A stretch of 64,000 bases of DNA from JANNAT01 sp031422555 (GCA_031422555.1 JANPLZ010000120.1:1-64000); one strand, 5' to 3'. Shown: positions 15,600-24,068, numbered from the stretch's first letter. Translations and numbers: made by a program. The notes: generated from the letters alone by a model not told the origin.

Positions 15600-16502
15600 A
15601 TGCAAACCCGCTTGCGCCTGTTGATGGCGGCTACCGCGTTTTTATACTTCGGGCCTTTGGCTGCCGGTTTGGGCGGCTTTGGTTGGGCGGTGGTGCCGGT
15701 GTTTGCGGCGATTTTCCTGCTGTGGTCGTTTATTTTGCGTCCCCAGCAATGGCCCCGCCACGCCGCCGATTGGGCGTTGCCGCAGGCATGGATCACCCTG
15801 ATCACCCAAGCTGCCGTGCAGACGGTTTTGGTGGCGATGCTGTTTGGCATCGGTCGTGGCATCGGTGGCGTTTTCGCCAGCCTGCCCGTGTTTCCCTTAA
15901 TGCTGCCGATTGCGATTTCCTTTCTGTCGATCCCTTTGGCCCGGCTGATCTGGAATCCTTGGAAATACCGCGATATTGATCGGTTTCTGGACAATGCCAT
16001 CGCGCGGGTAAACGCCAGCCCCGCCAAAAAATCCGGGTCTGACATGGCAAAGGCGCGCCAATTGATTGCCGCCTTGGCTGATTTGCCCGATGACATGACC
16101 GATAGCGATGTCGCCCGGCACCTGCTTGCCATGGCATCGCATGCCCCCGACGCCGATATCCGCAAGGCTTTGCTGGAACGTCAGCATGCGGGTGATGCAA
16201 GTCCGGCGCAAACCACGGCGCTGGTCTTGCATGCCACGGATGGCGCACTGGTTGAGTCTGTGGGCGGCGATGGGCCAACGCTGGCTTTGGCGGTTTTGCC
16301 GCGTGAACCGGCTGTTATGGCGCTTTTTGCCCGCCGATTGACCGCGGCTTTGACCCAAGACCCCGATCTGTGGGGCCAATGCCCCAGTGTTGATCTTCTG
16401 GCTGAACTTGTGGTTGCGCTGAACAACACCGATGCAGAAGGCCCTCTGCGTGATTTGATTACCGCAACCAACCGCGCGCAACCGACGGGCGGGCTGGCGT
16501 AA
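15600..16502 (+). CDS. Uncharacterised membrane protein between rimM and trmD
   Basis: 300 aa; I do not recognise a family. Three hydrophobic segments lie in the first 120 residues (about 6-45, with a break, then 67-85 and 95-117). A soluble region of about 175 residues rich in Ala, Asp and Leu follows (SDMAKARQLIAALADLPDDM, then repeated helix-like ALLERQHAGD and VLHATDGALVE segments). No catalytic motif is visible. It sits within the rimM-trmD interval and reads the same way, so it is probably co-transcribed with translation genes; whether it has a related role is unknown. Confidence 0.7.
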   Translation: MQTRLRLLMAATAFLYFGPLAAGLGGFGWAVVPVFAAIFLLWSFILRPQQWPRHAADWALPQAWITLITQAAVQTVLVAMLFGIGRGIGGVFASLPVFPLMLPIAISFLSIPLARLIWNPWKYRDIDRFLDNAIARVNASPAKKSGSDMAKARQLIAALADLPDDMTDSDVARHLLAMASHAPDADIRKALLERQHAGDASPAQTTALVLHATDGALVESVGGDGPTLALAVLPREPAVMALFARRLTAALTQDPDLWGQCPSVDLLAELVVALNNTDAEGPLRDLITATNRAQPTGGLA

Positions 16503-16546
16503 CTTGGTGCTTTTCACCGCCTCGCCACCCTTGTAAAACCACTTCC

Positions 16547-17350
16547 ATGACTGATGCACCCAAATCCCATGGCCGCCTGTCGATCCGTGCCAGCCTGACG
16601 CCGCGCGATCTGATGGAAGAACCTCGCCATGTCAAAGGCGCATGGCGCGCCCGCGTGATCACGCTGTTTCCCGAAGCTTTTCCCGGCACGCTTGGCCTGT
16701 CCCTGACCGGCAAAGCGTTGGATTTCGGCCTTTGGGCACTGGAGCCGATTGATTTGCGCGCCTTTGGCTTGGGCAAACACCGCACCGTCGATGATCCCCC
16801 GGCGGGTGGCGGCGCGGGCATGGTGTTGCGCGCCGACGTGCTGGATGCCGCCCTGACCACAGCCGCGATTGATACTCCGCCTGACCGGGCGCGCTGGCCG
16901 GTGATTTATCTGTCGCCACGCGGCAAACCGTTTGATCAGGCGATGGCCCGCCGATTTGCCGCCGCCGATGGCCTGACGATGATCTGTGGCCGCTTTGAAG
17001 GCGTCGATCAGCGCTTGCTGGATCATCACGCGATTGAAGAGGTGTCTTTGGGTGATTTCGTGCTGACCGGGGGCGAAATCGCCGCCACCGCCCTGATCGA
17101 CGCCACCGTGCGCCTGATCCCCGGTGTTTTGGGCAATCTGGCCTCTGCGCAAGAGGAATCCTTTTCCGAAGGCTTGCTGGAGTTTCCACAATACACCAAA
17201 CCCGCGGTCTGGCGTAACTTGCCGATCCCCGACGTCCTTCAATCGGGCCATCATGGCGAAATTGCCAAATGGCGAGAGGCACAGGCCGAGGCGATTACAC
17301 GCGCGCGGCGGCCGGATTTATGGGCGGCGTATTCGGGCAAAAAAGGCTAA
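16547..17350 (+). CDS. trmD: tRNA (guanine37-N1)-methyltransferase TrmD
   Basis: 267 aa. A short N-extension (about 32 residues) precedes the SPOUT domain that begins WRARVITLFPEAFPGTLG. Signature segments: HRTVDDPPAGGGAGMV, YLSPRGKPFDQAMARRFA, ICGRFEGVDQR and the knot region EVSLGDFVLTGGEIAATALIDA. The C-terminal domain carries LLEFPQYTKP and LQSGHHGEIAKWR. It methylates G37 of tRNAs reading CUN, CCN and CGG to prevent frameshifting. Its TAA stop shares CTAA with the opposing gene's TAG. Confidence 0.97.
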   Translation: MTDAPKSHGRLSIRASLTPRDLMEEPRHVKGAWRARVITLFPEAFPGTLGLSLTGKALDFGLWALEPIDLRAFGLGKHRTVDDPPAGGGAGMVLRADVLDAALTTAAIDTPPDRARWPVIYLSPRGKPFDQAMARRFAAADGLTMICGRFEGVDQRLLDHHAIEEVSLGDFVLTGGEIAATALIDATVRLIPGVLGNLASAQEESFSEGLLEFPQYTKPAVWRNLPIPDVLQSGHHGEIAKWREAQAEAITRARRPDLWAAYSGKKG

Positions 17351-18132
17351 GTCGCTTTTCCAAAAATCGCACGGTTCCCATTTACCCATCTGCGCAAATC
17401 GTAAAGATCAAATCCAAGGCAAACGATCAGACTGCAGTAAAGCACGGTGCCAAATGCTATTTCTGCCAACGCACCGTTGGCCTGCCACAGCCAAAATGTA
17501 AGCCATGCCATCAAGGGCAGCCAAGCGATCAGATGGCCAAGGCCCGTTGCCCGGGTCAGTCCGCCTTGGTGAAACACCATTGCCAACAACAGGGGGCCGC
17601 TGGCGACATAGGCAATGCCCACAACACGGGCAAAAGGACCAAAGGCAAGTGCTGCCAAAAAAACGGCGTTTAACGCGAACAACCACACCTTCACCCAAAC
17701 TGGCATTGCCATCCACGATTGGCCCATTTGCCGCCAGTAGGCTGCGGGTTCCAGCCCGGCCTCGACGCGGCCGATTTCCCATAACTGTGCCAGTCCCAAA
17801 GCGCTGACGCCCATGGCGACAAGCCCTGCCGCCAATTGCCCGCCTGCCGATGTGATCCATAGATTGCCGGCCAACAACAGGGCCGTCAGAATGCCCCAGC
17901 TCAGATCGCCCAAAGAGAACCAACTGACCTCGCGGCGGCGCAGAACGGGCCGTGCCGCGGCCAAGAACAGATGCGCCCCGTTGGCCAATAATCCAGCCCC
18001 GACCAGACGCAATATAAGGCTGGGCGTATTCCCCAGAAAACCGCCAACTGCCGCAGGAAACAGCACGAAAATGGCACCAAAAACCAAGCAGCTTGAGGCA
18101 TTGATGCGCAAGACAAAACGAAGTCTGGTCAT
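17347..18132 (-). CDS. Uncharacterised multi-pass membrane protein, probably MarR-controlled
   Basis: 261 aa from the ATG at 18132, with GGGGCGGGAA just upstream; a TTG at 18144 also exists. About eight hydrophobic segments with short loops cover nearly the whole length, e.g. ASSCLVFGAIFVLFPAAVGG and LGDLSWGILTALLLAGNLW. I cannot assign a family or substrate. It is divergent from a MarR gene with two 19-bp operator-like repeats between them, so it is the most likely target of that regulator. Convergent with trmD with a 4-bp overlap. Confidence 0.7.
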   Translation of the reverse strand: MTRLRFVLRINASSCLVFGAIFVLFPAAVGGFLGNTPSLILRLVGAGLLANGAHLFLAAARPVLRRREVSWFSLGDLSWGILTALLLAGNLWITSAGGQLAAGLVAMGVSALGLAQLWEIGRVEAGLEPAAYWRQMGQSWMAMPVWVKVWLFALNAVFLAALAFGPFARVVGIAYVASGPLLLAMVFHQGGLTRATGLGHLIAWLPLMAWLTFWLWQANGALAEIAFGTVLYCSLIVCLGFDLYDLRRWVNGNRAIFGKAT

Positions 18133-18146
18133 TTCCCGCCCCAATG

Positions 18147-18165
18147 TTGTAAACTTGGTTTACGA
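18147..18165. promoter_or_regulatory. Putative MarR operator, site 1
   Basis: TTGTAAACTTGGTTTACGA, containing the palindrome GTAAAC-TTG-GTTTAC. It lies 14 bp upstream of the ATG (18132) of the divergent membrane protein gene. It matches site 2 (18184-18202, opposite strand) at 16 of 19 positions. The centres are 37 bp apart. Confidence 0.65.
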
Positions 18166-18183
18166 TAGGTCGAGGGCGGTATA

Positions 18184-18202
18184 TTGTCAACAAAGTTTAC
18201 AA
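18184..18202. promoter_or_regulatory. Putative MarR operator, site 2
   Basis: On the minus strand this reads TTGTAAACTTTGTTGACAA, a near copy of site 1. It ends 8 bp before the ATG at 18211 of the marR-type gene and overlaps a possible TTG start at 18184, which argues that 18211 is the real start. Binding here would block the regulator's own expression. Confidence 0.65.
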
Positions 18203-18210
18203 GATGGACT

Positions 18211-18657
18211 ATGGATGGCGATCCTCCGGCGCCGCTTACCGTGCTTTTGCAAACGGCGTCGCATTGGGTCATGCAGGGCCTTATCGCTGAATTGAAAGCC
18301 AAAAATTATACTGGCCTGACCGAAGCACACCTTACCTTGCTGGGAAATCTGGACTGTGGCACGACCCATGCGGCTGCGGTGGCACAGCGCATTGGTCTGT
18401 CACGGCAGGCGATATACCGCACCGTCAAAGAGATGGAAGCGATGGAATTCCTGACTCTGCAAGACGATCCGCTGCGCCGCAACCAAAAGCTGGTGCTTAT
18501 GACCGTGTCGGGCATGCAGCTTGCCATGGATGCCCGACAAGCCCTTGCCAATCTGGAGCAAACCTTGGGTGACCGGATCGGCGCTGAGGCATTGGCTGCG
18601 CTACGGGCCGCACTTCAACAAGGTTGGGGTGATATCAGTCAGTCGCCATCCCCTTGA
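18211..18657 (+). CDS. MarR family transcriptional regulator
   Basis: 148 aa from the ATG at 18211. Winged-helix core: GLTEAHLTLLGNLDCGTTHAAAVAQRIGLSRQAIYRTVKEME, then the wing region LQDDPLRRNQKLVLMTVSGMQLAMDARQAL, typical of MarR proteins with a DxxxxR-type wing. It should act as a dimer on palindromic DNA; two matching sites lie in the divergent intergenic region. The ligand is unknown. Confidence 0.88.
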   Translation: MDGDPPAPLTVLLQTASHWVMQGLIAELKAKNYTGLTEAHLTLLGNLDCGTTHAAAVAQRIGLSRQAIYRTVKEMEAMEFLTLQDDPLRRNQKLVLMTVSGMQLAMDARQALANLEQTLGDRIGAEALAALRAALQQGWGDISQSPSP

Positions 18658-18912
18658 CCCACCCCGCCCCCCAGCCTATACGCCCACATCCTTGGGGCCT
18701 TATTGCTCAAAGGCTCCGATTCCTTTTGGCCTATGCGCTTGCCTTCTTCGTCCGGCGCGGATCAAGAGTTCGGTCTCAAAAACGCAGATGCCACCTTTGG
18801 CGGGCTTGGCTTTTTGGTTTGATGCCAATCAGTTAGGGACCCGGTAGAAGACCAAAAGCTCTGGCACAGCATCATCAATGTGGGAAAACCACATCATAGG
18901 AAAGGACCAGGT

Positions 18913-19287
18913 ATGAACCTGATCGCCATTATCGAGGCCGAACAAATCGCGGCGCTCGGCAAGAAAATTCCCGACTTCAAGGCGGGTGATACCATAAAAG
19001 TTGGTTACAAAGTAACCGAAGGCACGCGCAGCCGGGTGCAGGCCTATGAAGGCGTGTGCATTGGCCGCAAAGGCGGGGCAACGATTTCTGCCAGCTTTAC
19101 CGTGCGCAAAATCTCGTTCGGTGAAGGCGTGGAACGGGTGTTCCCGCTGTATTCCACCAACATCGACAGCATCGAAGTGGTCCGCCGTGGCCGCGTGCGT
19201 CGCGCCAAGCTGTATTACCTGCGCGACCGTCGCGGTAAATCGGCCCGGATCGCCGAAGACACCACCTACAAAGCCAAAGCGGAATAG
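18913..19287 (+). CDS. rplS: 50S ribosomal protein L19
   Basis: 124 aa, starting MNLIAIIEAEQIAALGKKIPDF with the family segments GDTIKVGYKVTEGTRSRVQAYEG, CIGRKGG, FTVRKISFGEGVERVFPLYS and VRRAKLYYLRDRRGKSARI. It contributes to the 30S-50S interface. AAAGGA lies 8 nt before the ATG. It is separated from trmD by the MarR locus but continues the conserved trmD-rplS-rpmE order; 255 bp without a gene precede it. Confidence 0.97.
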   Translation: MNLIAIIEAEQIAALGKKIPDFKAGDTIKVGYKVTEGTRSRVQAYEGVCIGRKGGATISASFTVRKISFGEGVERVFPLYSTNIDSIEVVRRGRVRRAKLYYLRDRRGKSARIAEDTTYKAKAE

Positions 19288-19298
19288 GAGCGAAGGCA

Positions 19299-19520
19299 AT
19301 GAAATCAGGCATTCACCCCGATTATCACATGATCAACGTCAAGATGACGGACGGCACCATTTTCCAGACCAAATCGACCTGGGGCAAAGAAGGCGACCAG
19401 ATGGCATTGGACATCGACCCGCTGGCGCACCCTGCGTGGACCGGTGGTTCGGCCAAGCTGATGGACACCGGCGGCCGGGTCTCCAAGTTCAAGAACAAAT
19501 ACGCAGGTCTGGGTTTCTGA
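19299..19520 (+). CDS. rpmE: 50S ribosomal protein L31
   Basis: 73 aa, MKSGIHPDYHMINVKMTDG with TKSTWGKEGDQ, HPAWTGG and GGRVSKFKNKYAGLGF. There is no CxxC zinc ribbon (it reads HPDYHMINV), so this is the zinc-free form. It lies 11 bp after rplS and is followed by a strong terminator. Confidence 0.96.
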   Translation: MKSGIHPDYHMINVKMTDGTIFQTKSTWGKEGDQMALDIDPLAHPAWTGGSAKLMDTGGRVSKFKNKYAGLGF

Positions 19521-19558
19521 TCTGCCGCCGCTTCCCAAGGAAGCATTCGTTAACTATA

Positions 19559-19593
19559 GAAAAAGGCGCGCTGGCAACGGTGCGCCTTTTTTC
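19559..19593 (+). terminator. Rho-independent terminator of rplS-rpmE
   Basis: AAAAAGGCGC (19560-19569) pairs with GCGCCTTTTT (19582-19591) around a 12-nt loop, followed by further T residues. 40 bp after the rpmE stop. Confidence 0.88.
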
Positions 19594-19613
19594 GACTTAT
19601 CCGGGGGCTGGGG

Positions 19614-20423
19614 TTGGCACATATCATTGTTGTCGGGAACGAAAAGGGCGGGTCGGGCAAATCGACCACCTGCATGCACGTGGCCACAGCACTTTGCCGG
19701 ATGGGGCACCGGGTGGGGGCGCTGGACCTTGATCTGCGACAAAAATCCTTTGGCCGCTATGTTGAAAACCGCCGTGCTTTTTTGGCACGCGCGGGGCTGA
19801 GCTTGCCAACGCCCGACTACCGCGATTTGCCGGAAATTGCCGCCGCCGATCTGGCTGCGGGCGAAAACGCCTTTGACGCTCGCCTGTCCGCCGCGGTGGC
19901 CGCACTGGAACCGATTTCCGATTTCATCCTGATCGACTGCCCCGGCAGCCATACGCGCCTGTCCCAAGTGGCGCATTCGTTGGCCGACACCCTGATCACG
20001 CCGCTGAACGACAGCTTTATCGACTTTGATCTGTTGGCACGGGTGGATTATGAAACGGGCCGCGTCAAAGGCCCGTCGATCTATTCCGAGATGGTGTGGA
20101 ATGCGCGGCAGTTGCGCGCCCAAGCCGGGCTGAAACCCATCGATTGGATTGTGCTGCGCAACAGGCTTGGGGCGCAACAGATGCATAACAAAAAGAAAGT
20201 CGGTGCGGCCCTAGAGGAGTTGTCCAAGCGTATCGGCTTTCGCGTTTCGCCCGGATTTTCCGAACGGGTGATCTTTCGCGAGTTGTTTCCGCGCGGCCTG
20301 ACCCTGCTGGATCTGAAAGATACCGGCGTTGATCAGTTGAACCTGTCAAACATCGCCGCCCGCCAGGAACTGCGCGATCTGATGCGAGAACTTAGGCTGC
20401 CAGGCGTGCAGATCGCGTTTTGA
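19614..20423 (+). CDS. mipZ: Division-plane positioning ATPase MipZ
   Basis: 269 aa with a TTG start (GGGGGCTGGGG upstream). ParA/MipZ features: deviant Walker A GNEKGGSGKSTT (8-19), LDLDLRQKSFGRYVENR (37-53), which is typical of MipZ, Walker B IDCPG (about 108-112), and the FRELFPRGLTLLDL region near the end. MipZ forms a gradient from the ParB-marked poles and inhibits FtsZ so that rings form at midcell; it is characteristic of alphaproteobacteria without MinCD. It stands alone after the rpmE terminator, and its last 32 bp are overlapped by an antisense small ORF. Confidence 0.93.
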   Translation: MAHIIVVGNEKGGSGKSTTCMHVATALCRMGHRVGALDLDLRQKSFGRYVENRRAFLARAGLSLPTPDYRDLPEIAAADLAAGENAFDARLSAAVAALEPISDFILIDCPGSHTRLSQVAHSLADTLITPLNDSFIDFDLLARVDYETGRVKGPSIYSEMVWNARQLRAQAGLKPIDWIVLRNRLGAQQMHNKKKVGAALEELSKRIGFRVSPGFSERVIFRELFPRGLTLLDLKDTGVDQLNLSNIAARQELRDLMRELRLPGVQIAF

Positions 20424-20556
20424 ACAGGCCCTGCTTGGCCACGCGGCGGTTTTCGCGGGCACGGCTGCGTTCCAGCCGCAGATCAAAAAAGTCTGGGGTT
20501 TCGACCTTTGGGCCGAACAGTCCGAGCCGGGCGAACAGATCAAACGCAAACTTCAT
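20392..20556 (-). CDS. Small hypothetical protein antisense to the mipZ 3' end
   Basis: 54 aa, MKFAFDLFARLGLFGPKVET followed by a basic helix (DLRLERSRARENRRVAKQG) and FKTRSARLAA. AGGAGG sits 6-11 nt before the ATG at 20556, one of the best ribosome binding sites in the window, which is the main evidence that it is real. It starts in the mipZ-matB intergenic space and runs 32 bp into the mipZ coding end. No family is recognised; the strongly basic tail could bind RNA or DNA. Confidence 0.55.
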   Translation of the reverse strand: MKFAFDLFARLGLFGPKVETPDFFDLRLERSRARENRRVAKQGLFKTRSARLAA

Positions 20557-20739
20557 AACGGCCTCCTGCCATCAACGTTTCATTCCCCTAGGTTGCAATC
20601 CAAGCGCGGCAGGATCGTGTCACTGCGGCGGTGGAATGCGGGTGCTGCGCGGATTTTTGGAAACAATGGGTTTCCAATCTTGCTACAATACTGGGGCCGC
20701 CACCCGCATCTCGCCCCTGTCGTGCGCCAAGGATTGACC

Positions 20740-22260
20740 ATGCCAAACCCTTTGTATGACGCGCTTTTCGCGCCGTTGATTGGTCGCCAGACCGCGTTTT
20801 TACACTTGCAAGACGGCGCAGCCATCAGCGGTGACGCCTTTGCAATCCTGTTGGCCCGTGCGGCCCATGCCTTGCGCGCCTGCGGGGTTCAGCCCGGCGA
20901 CCGCGTTGCGGTTCAGATCGCCAAATCGCCCGAAGCCCTGGCAATCTACGCCGCCACCACAACCATAGGCGCGGTGTTTTTGCCGCTAAACCCCGGCTAT
21001 ACTGCAACCGAGCTGGACTATTTCATCACCAACGCCACGCCGCGTGTGTTGCTGTGCGATCCGGCCAGCGCCAATGACCTTGGCCCAATCGCGGTTCAGA
21101 ATGGCGCGGCGCTGTTAACCCTGACTGGCACGGGGCAAGGCAGCTTTGCCGATCTTATGGCAACGCAGCCGCACAGCATTACGCCCACCCCGCGCGGCCC
21201 CGATGATCTTGCAGCCATCCTTTACACCTCTGGCACCACGGGACGCTCGAAGGGTGCGATGCTGACGCATGGCAATCTTTTGTCAAATGCGCAGGCGCTG
21301 GCAGGGCTGTGGCGGTTTACCGACCAAGACGTTTTGCTGCATGCCTTGCCGATCTTTCACACCCACGGCCTGTTTGTTGCCAGCAATGTCAGCCTTCTGA
21401 CCGGCGGCGCGATGATCTTTTTGCCCGGCTTTGACGCGGCAACGGTAGTGCAGCATCTGCCGCGCGCCACCACCATGATGGGGGTGCCGACGTTTTATAC
21501 CCGGCTTTTGGACCATCCCGGTTTCACCCGGTCTGCCGCGGCGCATATCAGGCTTTTCGTCTCGGGGTCGGCCCCCTTGCTGGCCGAAACCCATGCCCGG
21601 TTTCACGCCCGCACCGGCCATCACATTCTGGAACGCTATGGCATGACCGAAACCAATATGAATACCTCGAACCCCTATGACGGCCCGCGGCGGGCGGGAA
21701 CCGTGGGTTTTGCCCTGCCGGGGGTAGAGGTGCGGATCACTGCGGATGGGCAAGACGCGGTGCGCGGCGACATCGGCCAAATCGAAGTGCGCGGGCCGAA
21801 CGTCTTTGCCGGCTATTGGCAAATGCCGGAAAAAACTGCCGAAGACTTGCGCCCGGATGGCTGGTTTATCACCGGTGATTTGGGGATGGTCGATGCGCAG
21901 GGCTATCTGCACATCGTCGGGCGGTCGAAGGATTTGATCATTTCCGGTGGCTATAACATCTATCCGATAGAGATAGAGGCGCTTTTGGATGCGGTCCCCG
22001 GCGTGGCAGAATCTGCGGTGATCGGCTTGCCGCACCCAGATTTGGGTGAGGCCGCCTTTGCCGTGCTGACAACCAAAGCCGGGGCTGCGGTTGATCCGGC
22101 GGCGGTGCTGGCGGGCCTGCACGAAAGTCTCGCCCGGTTCAAACACCCACGCGGCGCGGTAGTGCTGGCCGCGCTGCCGCGCAACGCGATGGGAAAAGTG
22201 CAAAAAGCCACCTTGCGGGCGCAGTACGACGATTGGTTTTTGGTGCCGGATAATTCTTGA
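20740..22260 (+). CDS. matB: Malonyl-CoA synthetase (acyl-CoA synthetase, ANL superfamily)
   Basis: 506 aa from ATG 20740 with CAAGGA upstream. ANL motifs: LYTSGTTGRSKGAMLTHGN (A3, P-loop), ERYGMTETNMNTSNPYDG (A5), DGWFITGDLGMVDAQGYL (A7), GRSKDLIISGGYNIYP (A8 hinge) and the C-terminal lysine in PRNAMGKVQKATLR (A10). The opening NPLYDALFAPL and the MTETNMNTSNPY stretch resemble malonyl-CoA synthetases, which activate malonate with ATP and CoA. A different short dicarboxylate or acyl substrate cannot be excluded. It appears monocistronic. Confidence 0.82.
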   Translation: MPNPLYDALFAPLIGRQTAFLHLQDGAAISGDAFAILLARAAHALRACGVQPGDRVAVQIAKSPEALAIYAATTTIGAVFLPLNPGYTATELDYFITNATPRVLLCDPASANDLGPIAVQNGAALLTLTGTGQGSFADLMATQPHSITPTPRGPDDLAAILYTSGTTGRSKGAMLTHGNLLSNAQALAGLWRFTDQDVLLHALPIFHTHGLFVASNVSLLTGGAMIFLPGFDAATVVQHLPRATTMMGVPTFYTRLLDHPGFTRSAAAHIRLFVSGSAPLLAETHARFHARTGHHILERYGMTETNMNTSNPYDGPRRAGTVGFALPGVEVRITADGQDAVRGDIGQIEVRGPNVFAGYWQMPEKTAEDLRPDGWFITGDLGMVDAQGYLHIVGRSKDLIISGGYNIYPIEIEALLDAVPGVAESAVIGLPHPDLGEAAFAVLTTKAGAAVDPAAVLAGLHESLARFKHPRGAVVLAALPRNAMGKVQKATLRAQYDDWFLVPDNS

Positions 22261-22367
22261 AGCAGGAATTTGGGCGGCTGAAATTCACGAGCAAGCCACC
22301 GAAAAACCGCAAGACGCGACAAATACCGACCGTAACAAAGTTGTAGCAGCGTAAAATCCGGAAAAAT

Positions 22368-22715
22368 TTACAGGTGAACCCCCGGTTCCGCCGGATCAGC
22401 CAATTCGGTCTCAAGGAACCGCTCAAACGCGTCCAGATCGACCGGATCAAACTGCCCGAACCCCTGCATCCAAACCGATGCTGCCCGCAGTGCATCCGGC
22501 TCCAGCTTGCACCAGATCACCCGGCCCCGCTTTTCCCGGCTGATCAGGCCCGCGTCGGCCAGAATGCCAAGATGTTTGGAAATCGCGGCAAGGCTGATCT
22601 GAAACGGCTCGGCCACGTCGGTCACTGCCATATCATCTTCCAACAACATGGTCAGAATGGCCCGGCGTGTCGGGTCGGCCAGCGCAGAAAAGGCGGTATC
22701 AAGCGTTTGCGTCAT
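22368..22715 (-). CDS. ArsR family transcriptional regulator
   Basis: 115 aa from the ATG at 22715 (MTQTLDTAFSALADPTRRAIL). Winged helix: MAVTDVAEPFQISLAAISKHLGILADAGLISREKRGRVIWCKL. No ArsR-type CxC metal site is present, so it belongs to the metal-free branch often fused to, or next to, SRPBCC/AHSA1 proteins; no such gene is adjacent here. It is divergent from the atp operon with 216 bp between, but nothing links the two functionally. Confidence 0.85.
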   Translation of the reverse strand: MTQTLDTAFSALADPTRRAILTMLLEDDMAVTDVAEPFQISLAAISKHLGILADAGLISREKRGRVIWCKLEPDALRAASVWMQGFGQFDPVDLDAFERFLETELADPAEPGVHL

Positions 22716-22825
22716 TGGCCGAACATCGCCCAACAAGCGCAAACCGTCAACCAGATGGTTGAATATTGCACACCGGATCAAATGCGAAACGCACCGCCGA
22801 CACGCTGGCGTGCCTAAAGGTTAAA

Positions 22826-22855
22826 TTGTTCTATTTCAATTGGTTAAGGTATAAT
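22826..22855 (+). promoter_or_regulatory. Putative promoter P1 of the F0 ATP synthase operon
   Basis: TTGTTC (22826-22831) and a perfect TATAAT (22850-22855) with an 18-nt spacer, about 77 bp upstream of atpI, in a locally AT-rich stretch. Confidence 0.5.
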
Positions 22856-22874
22856 TTCGCCTGATTTTCGCGGC

Positions 22875-22903
22875 TTGACTTAGGCCCCCCCTGACCTTAG
22901 ACA
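22875..22903 (+). promoter_or_regulatory. Putative promoter P2 of the F0 ATP synthase operon
   Basis: TTGACT (22875-22880) and TAGACA (22898-22903) with a 17-nt spacer, 28 bp before the atpI start. It is closer to the gene than P1; either or both could be used. Confidence 0.45.
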
Positions 22904-22931
22904 CCACCCAAACCACCTGAAGGGTGTTGCT

Positions 22932-23264
22932 ATGGCTGACGAAGCTGATCGTGCGCGTCTGGATGCGCTTGAAAAGCGGATTGCGGTGGCAAAACATGCG
23001 GTCGCCCCTGACCGCGCCCATCAGGAACAACACTATTCCCAAGCCAACGTGGCATGGCGGATGGTGATCGAACTTGTCGCCGGTCTGGCGATCGGCTTTG
23101 GTATCGGATACGGGCTGGACACGCTTTTTGGCACCATGCCATTGTTTTTGATACTGTTTATATTGGCGGGCTTTGCGGCAGGGGTGAAAACCATGCTGCG
23201 GTCAGCCCGGGAACTGCAGGAACCAAAGGCCGCGTCCGTGGCCGACCAGCAAAAGGAAGACTGA
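22932..23264 (+). CDS. atpI: ATP synthase protein I (F0 assembly factor)
   Basis: 110 aa. A charged N-terminus is followed by two membrane segments (about 43-62 and 70-90), the second with LFILAGFAAGVKTML. This matches AtpI, which assists c-ring assembly and possibly magnesium supply. It is first in the order atpI-atpB-atpE-b'-b, separate from the F1 genes as is usual in Rhodobacterales. The next gene starts one base after its stop. Confidence 0.9.
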   Translation: MADEADRARLDALEKRIAVAKHAVAPDRAHQEQHYSQANVAWRMVIELVAGLAIGFGIGYGLDTLFGTMPLFLILFILAGFAAGVKTMLRSARELQEPKAASVADQQKED

Positions 23265-23265
23265 C

Positions 23266-24021
23266 GTGGCGGGAAGTGCTGAAAGCGAAGGTTCGGGTCT
23301 GGAGTTCCATCCTTTGGACCAGTTCAAAATTAGTCCGCTGTTCGGTGATGGTCCAATTGCCTGGTATACGCCCACCAACGCAACGCTGTGGATGGCACTG
23401 GCGGCAATCGCGGTGATTTTGGTGTTTGTCATTGGCTCGCGTGGCCGCGACATGGTGCCATCGCGCATCCAGTCGATTGGCGAGATGACTTATGGCTTCA
23501 TCTACAAAATGGTCGAAGACGTCGCCGGGCATGATGGGGTAAAGTATTTCCCTTGGATCATGACACTGTTTTTGTTCATTCTTTCCGCCAATTTGCTGGG
23601 CTTGCTGCCGATGTCCTTTACCCCCACTTCGCACATTGCGGTTACGGCGGTTCTGGGTTTCGGGGTGTTCCTGTTCGTCACATTGCTGGGTCTGTTCAAG
23701 CACGGTTTGAAATTTCTGGGCTTGTTCTGGATGTCGGATGCGCCGCTTATCCTGCGCCCGGTGATCGCGATCATCGAAGTGATCTCGTATTTCGTCCGCC
23801 CGGTCAGCCATTCCATTCGTCTGGCGGGCAACATCATGGCGGGTCACGCTGTGATCAAGGTTTTCGCAGGCTTTGCCGCGATTGCGCTGATCTCTCCGGT
23901 GTCGGTCCTTGCTATCACCGCCATCTATGGGCTTGAGGTGCTTGTCGCCTTCATTCAGGCCTACGTCTTTACCATTCTGACCTGCGTTTATCTGAAGGAT
24001 GCTTTGCATCCGGGTCACTAA
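23266..24021 (+). CDS. atpB: ATP synthase F0 subunit a
   Basis: 251 aa with a GTG start one base after the atpI stop. It has five to six membrane helices. The essential arginine region is clear in SHSIRLAGNIMAGH (about 184-197), and the last helices carry YGLEVLVAFIQAYVFTILTCVYL. Subunit a forms the two proton half-channels against the c-ring. Confidence 0.97.
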   Translation: MAGSAESEGSGLEFHPLDQFKISPLFGDGPIAWYTPTNATLWMALAAIAVILVFVIGSRGRDMVPSRIQSIGEMTYGFIYKMVEDVAGHDGVKYFPWIMTLFLFILSANLLGLLPMSFTPTSHIAVTAVLGFGVFLFVTLLGLFKHGLKFLGLFWMSDAPLILRPVIAIIEVISYFVRPVSHSIRLAGNIMAGHAVIKVFAGFAAIALISPVSVLAITAIYGLEVLVAFIQAYVFTILTCVYLKDALHPGH

Positions 24022-24068
24022 ACGCAGCGGAAACGTCATCTAACTCATTCCATCTTAAGGAGAATATC

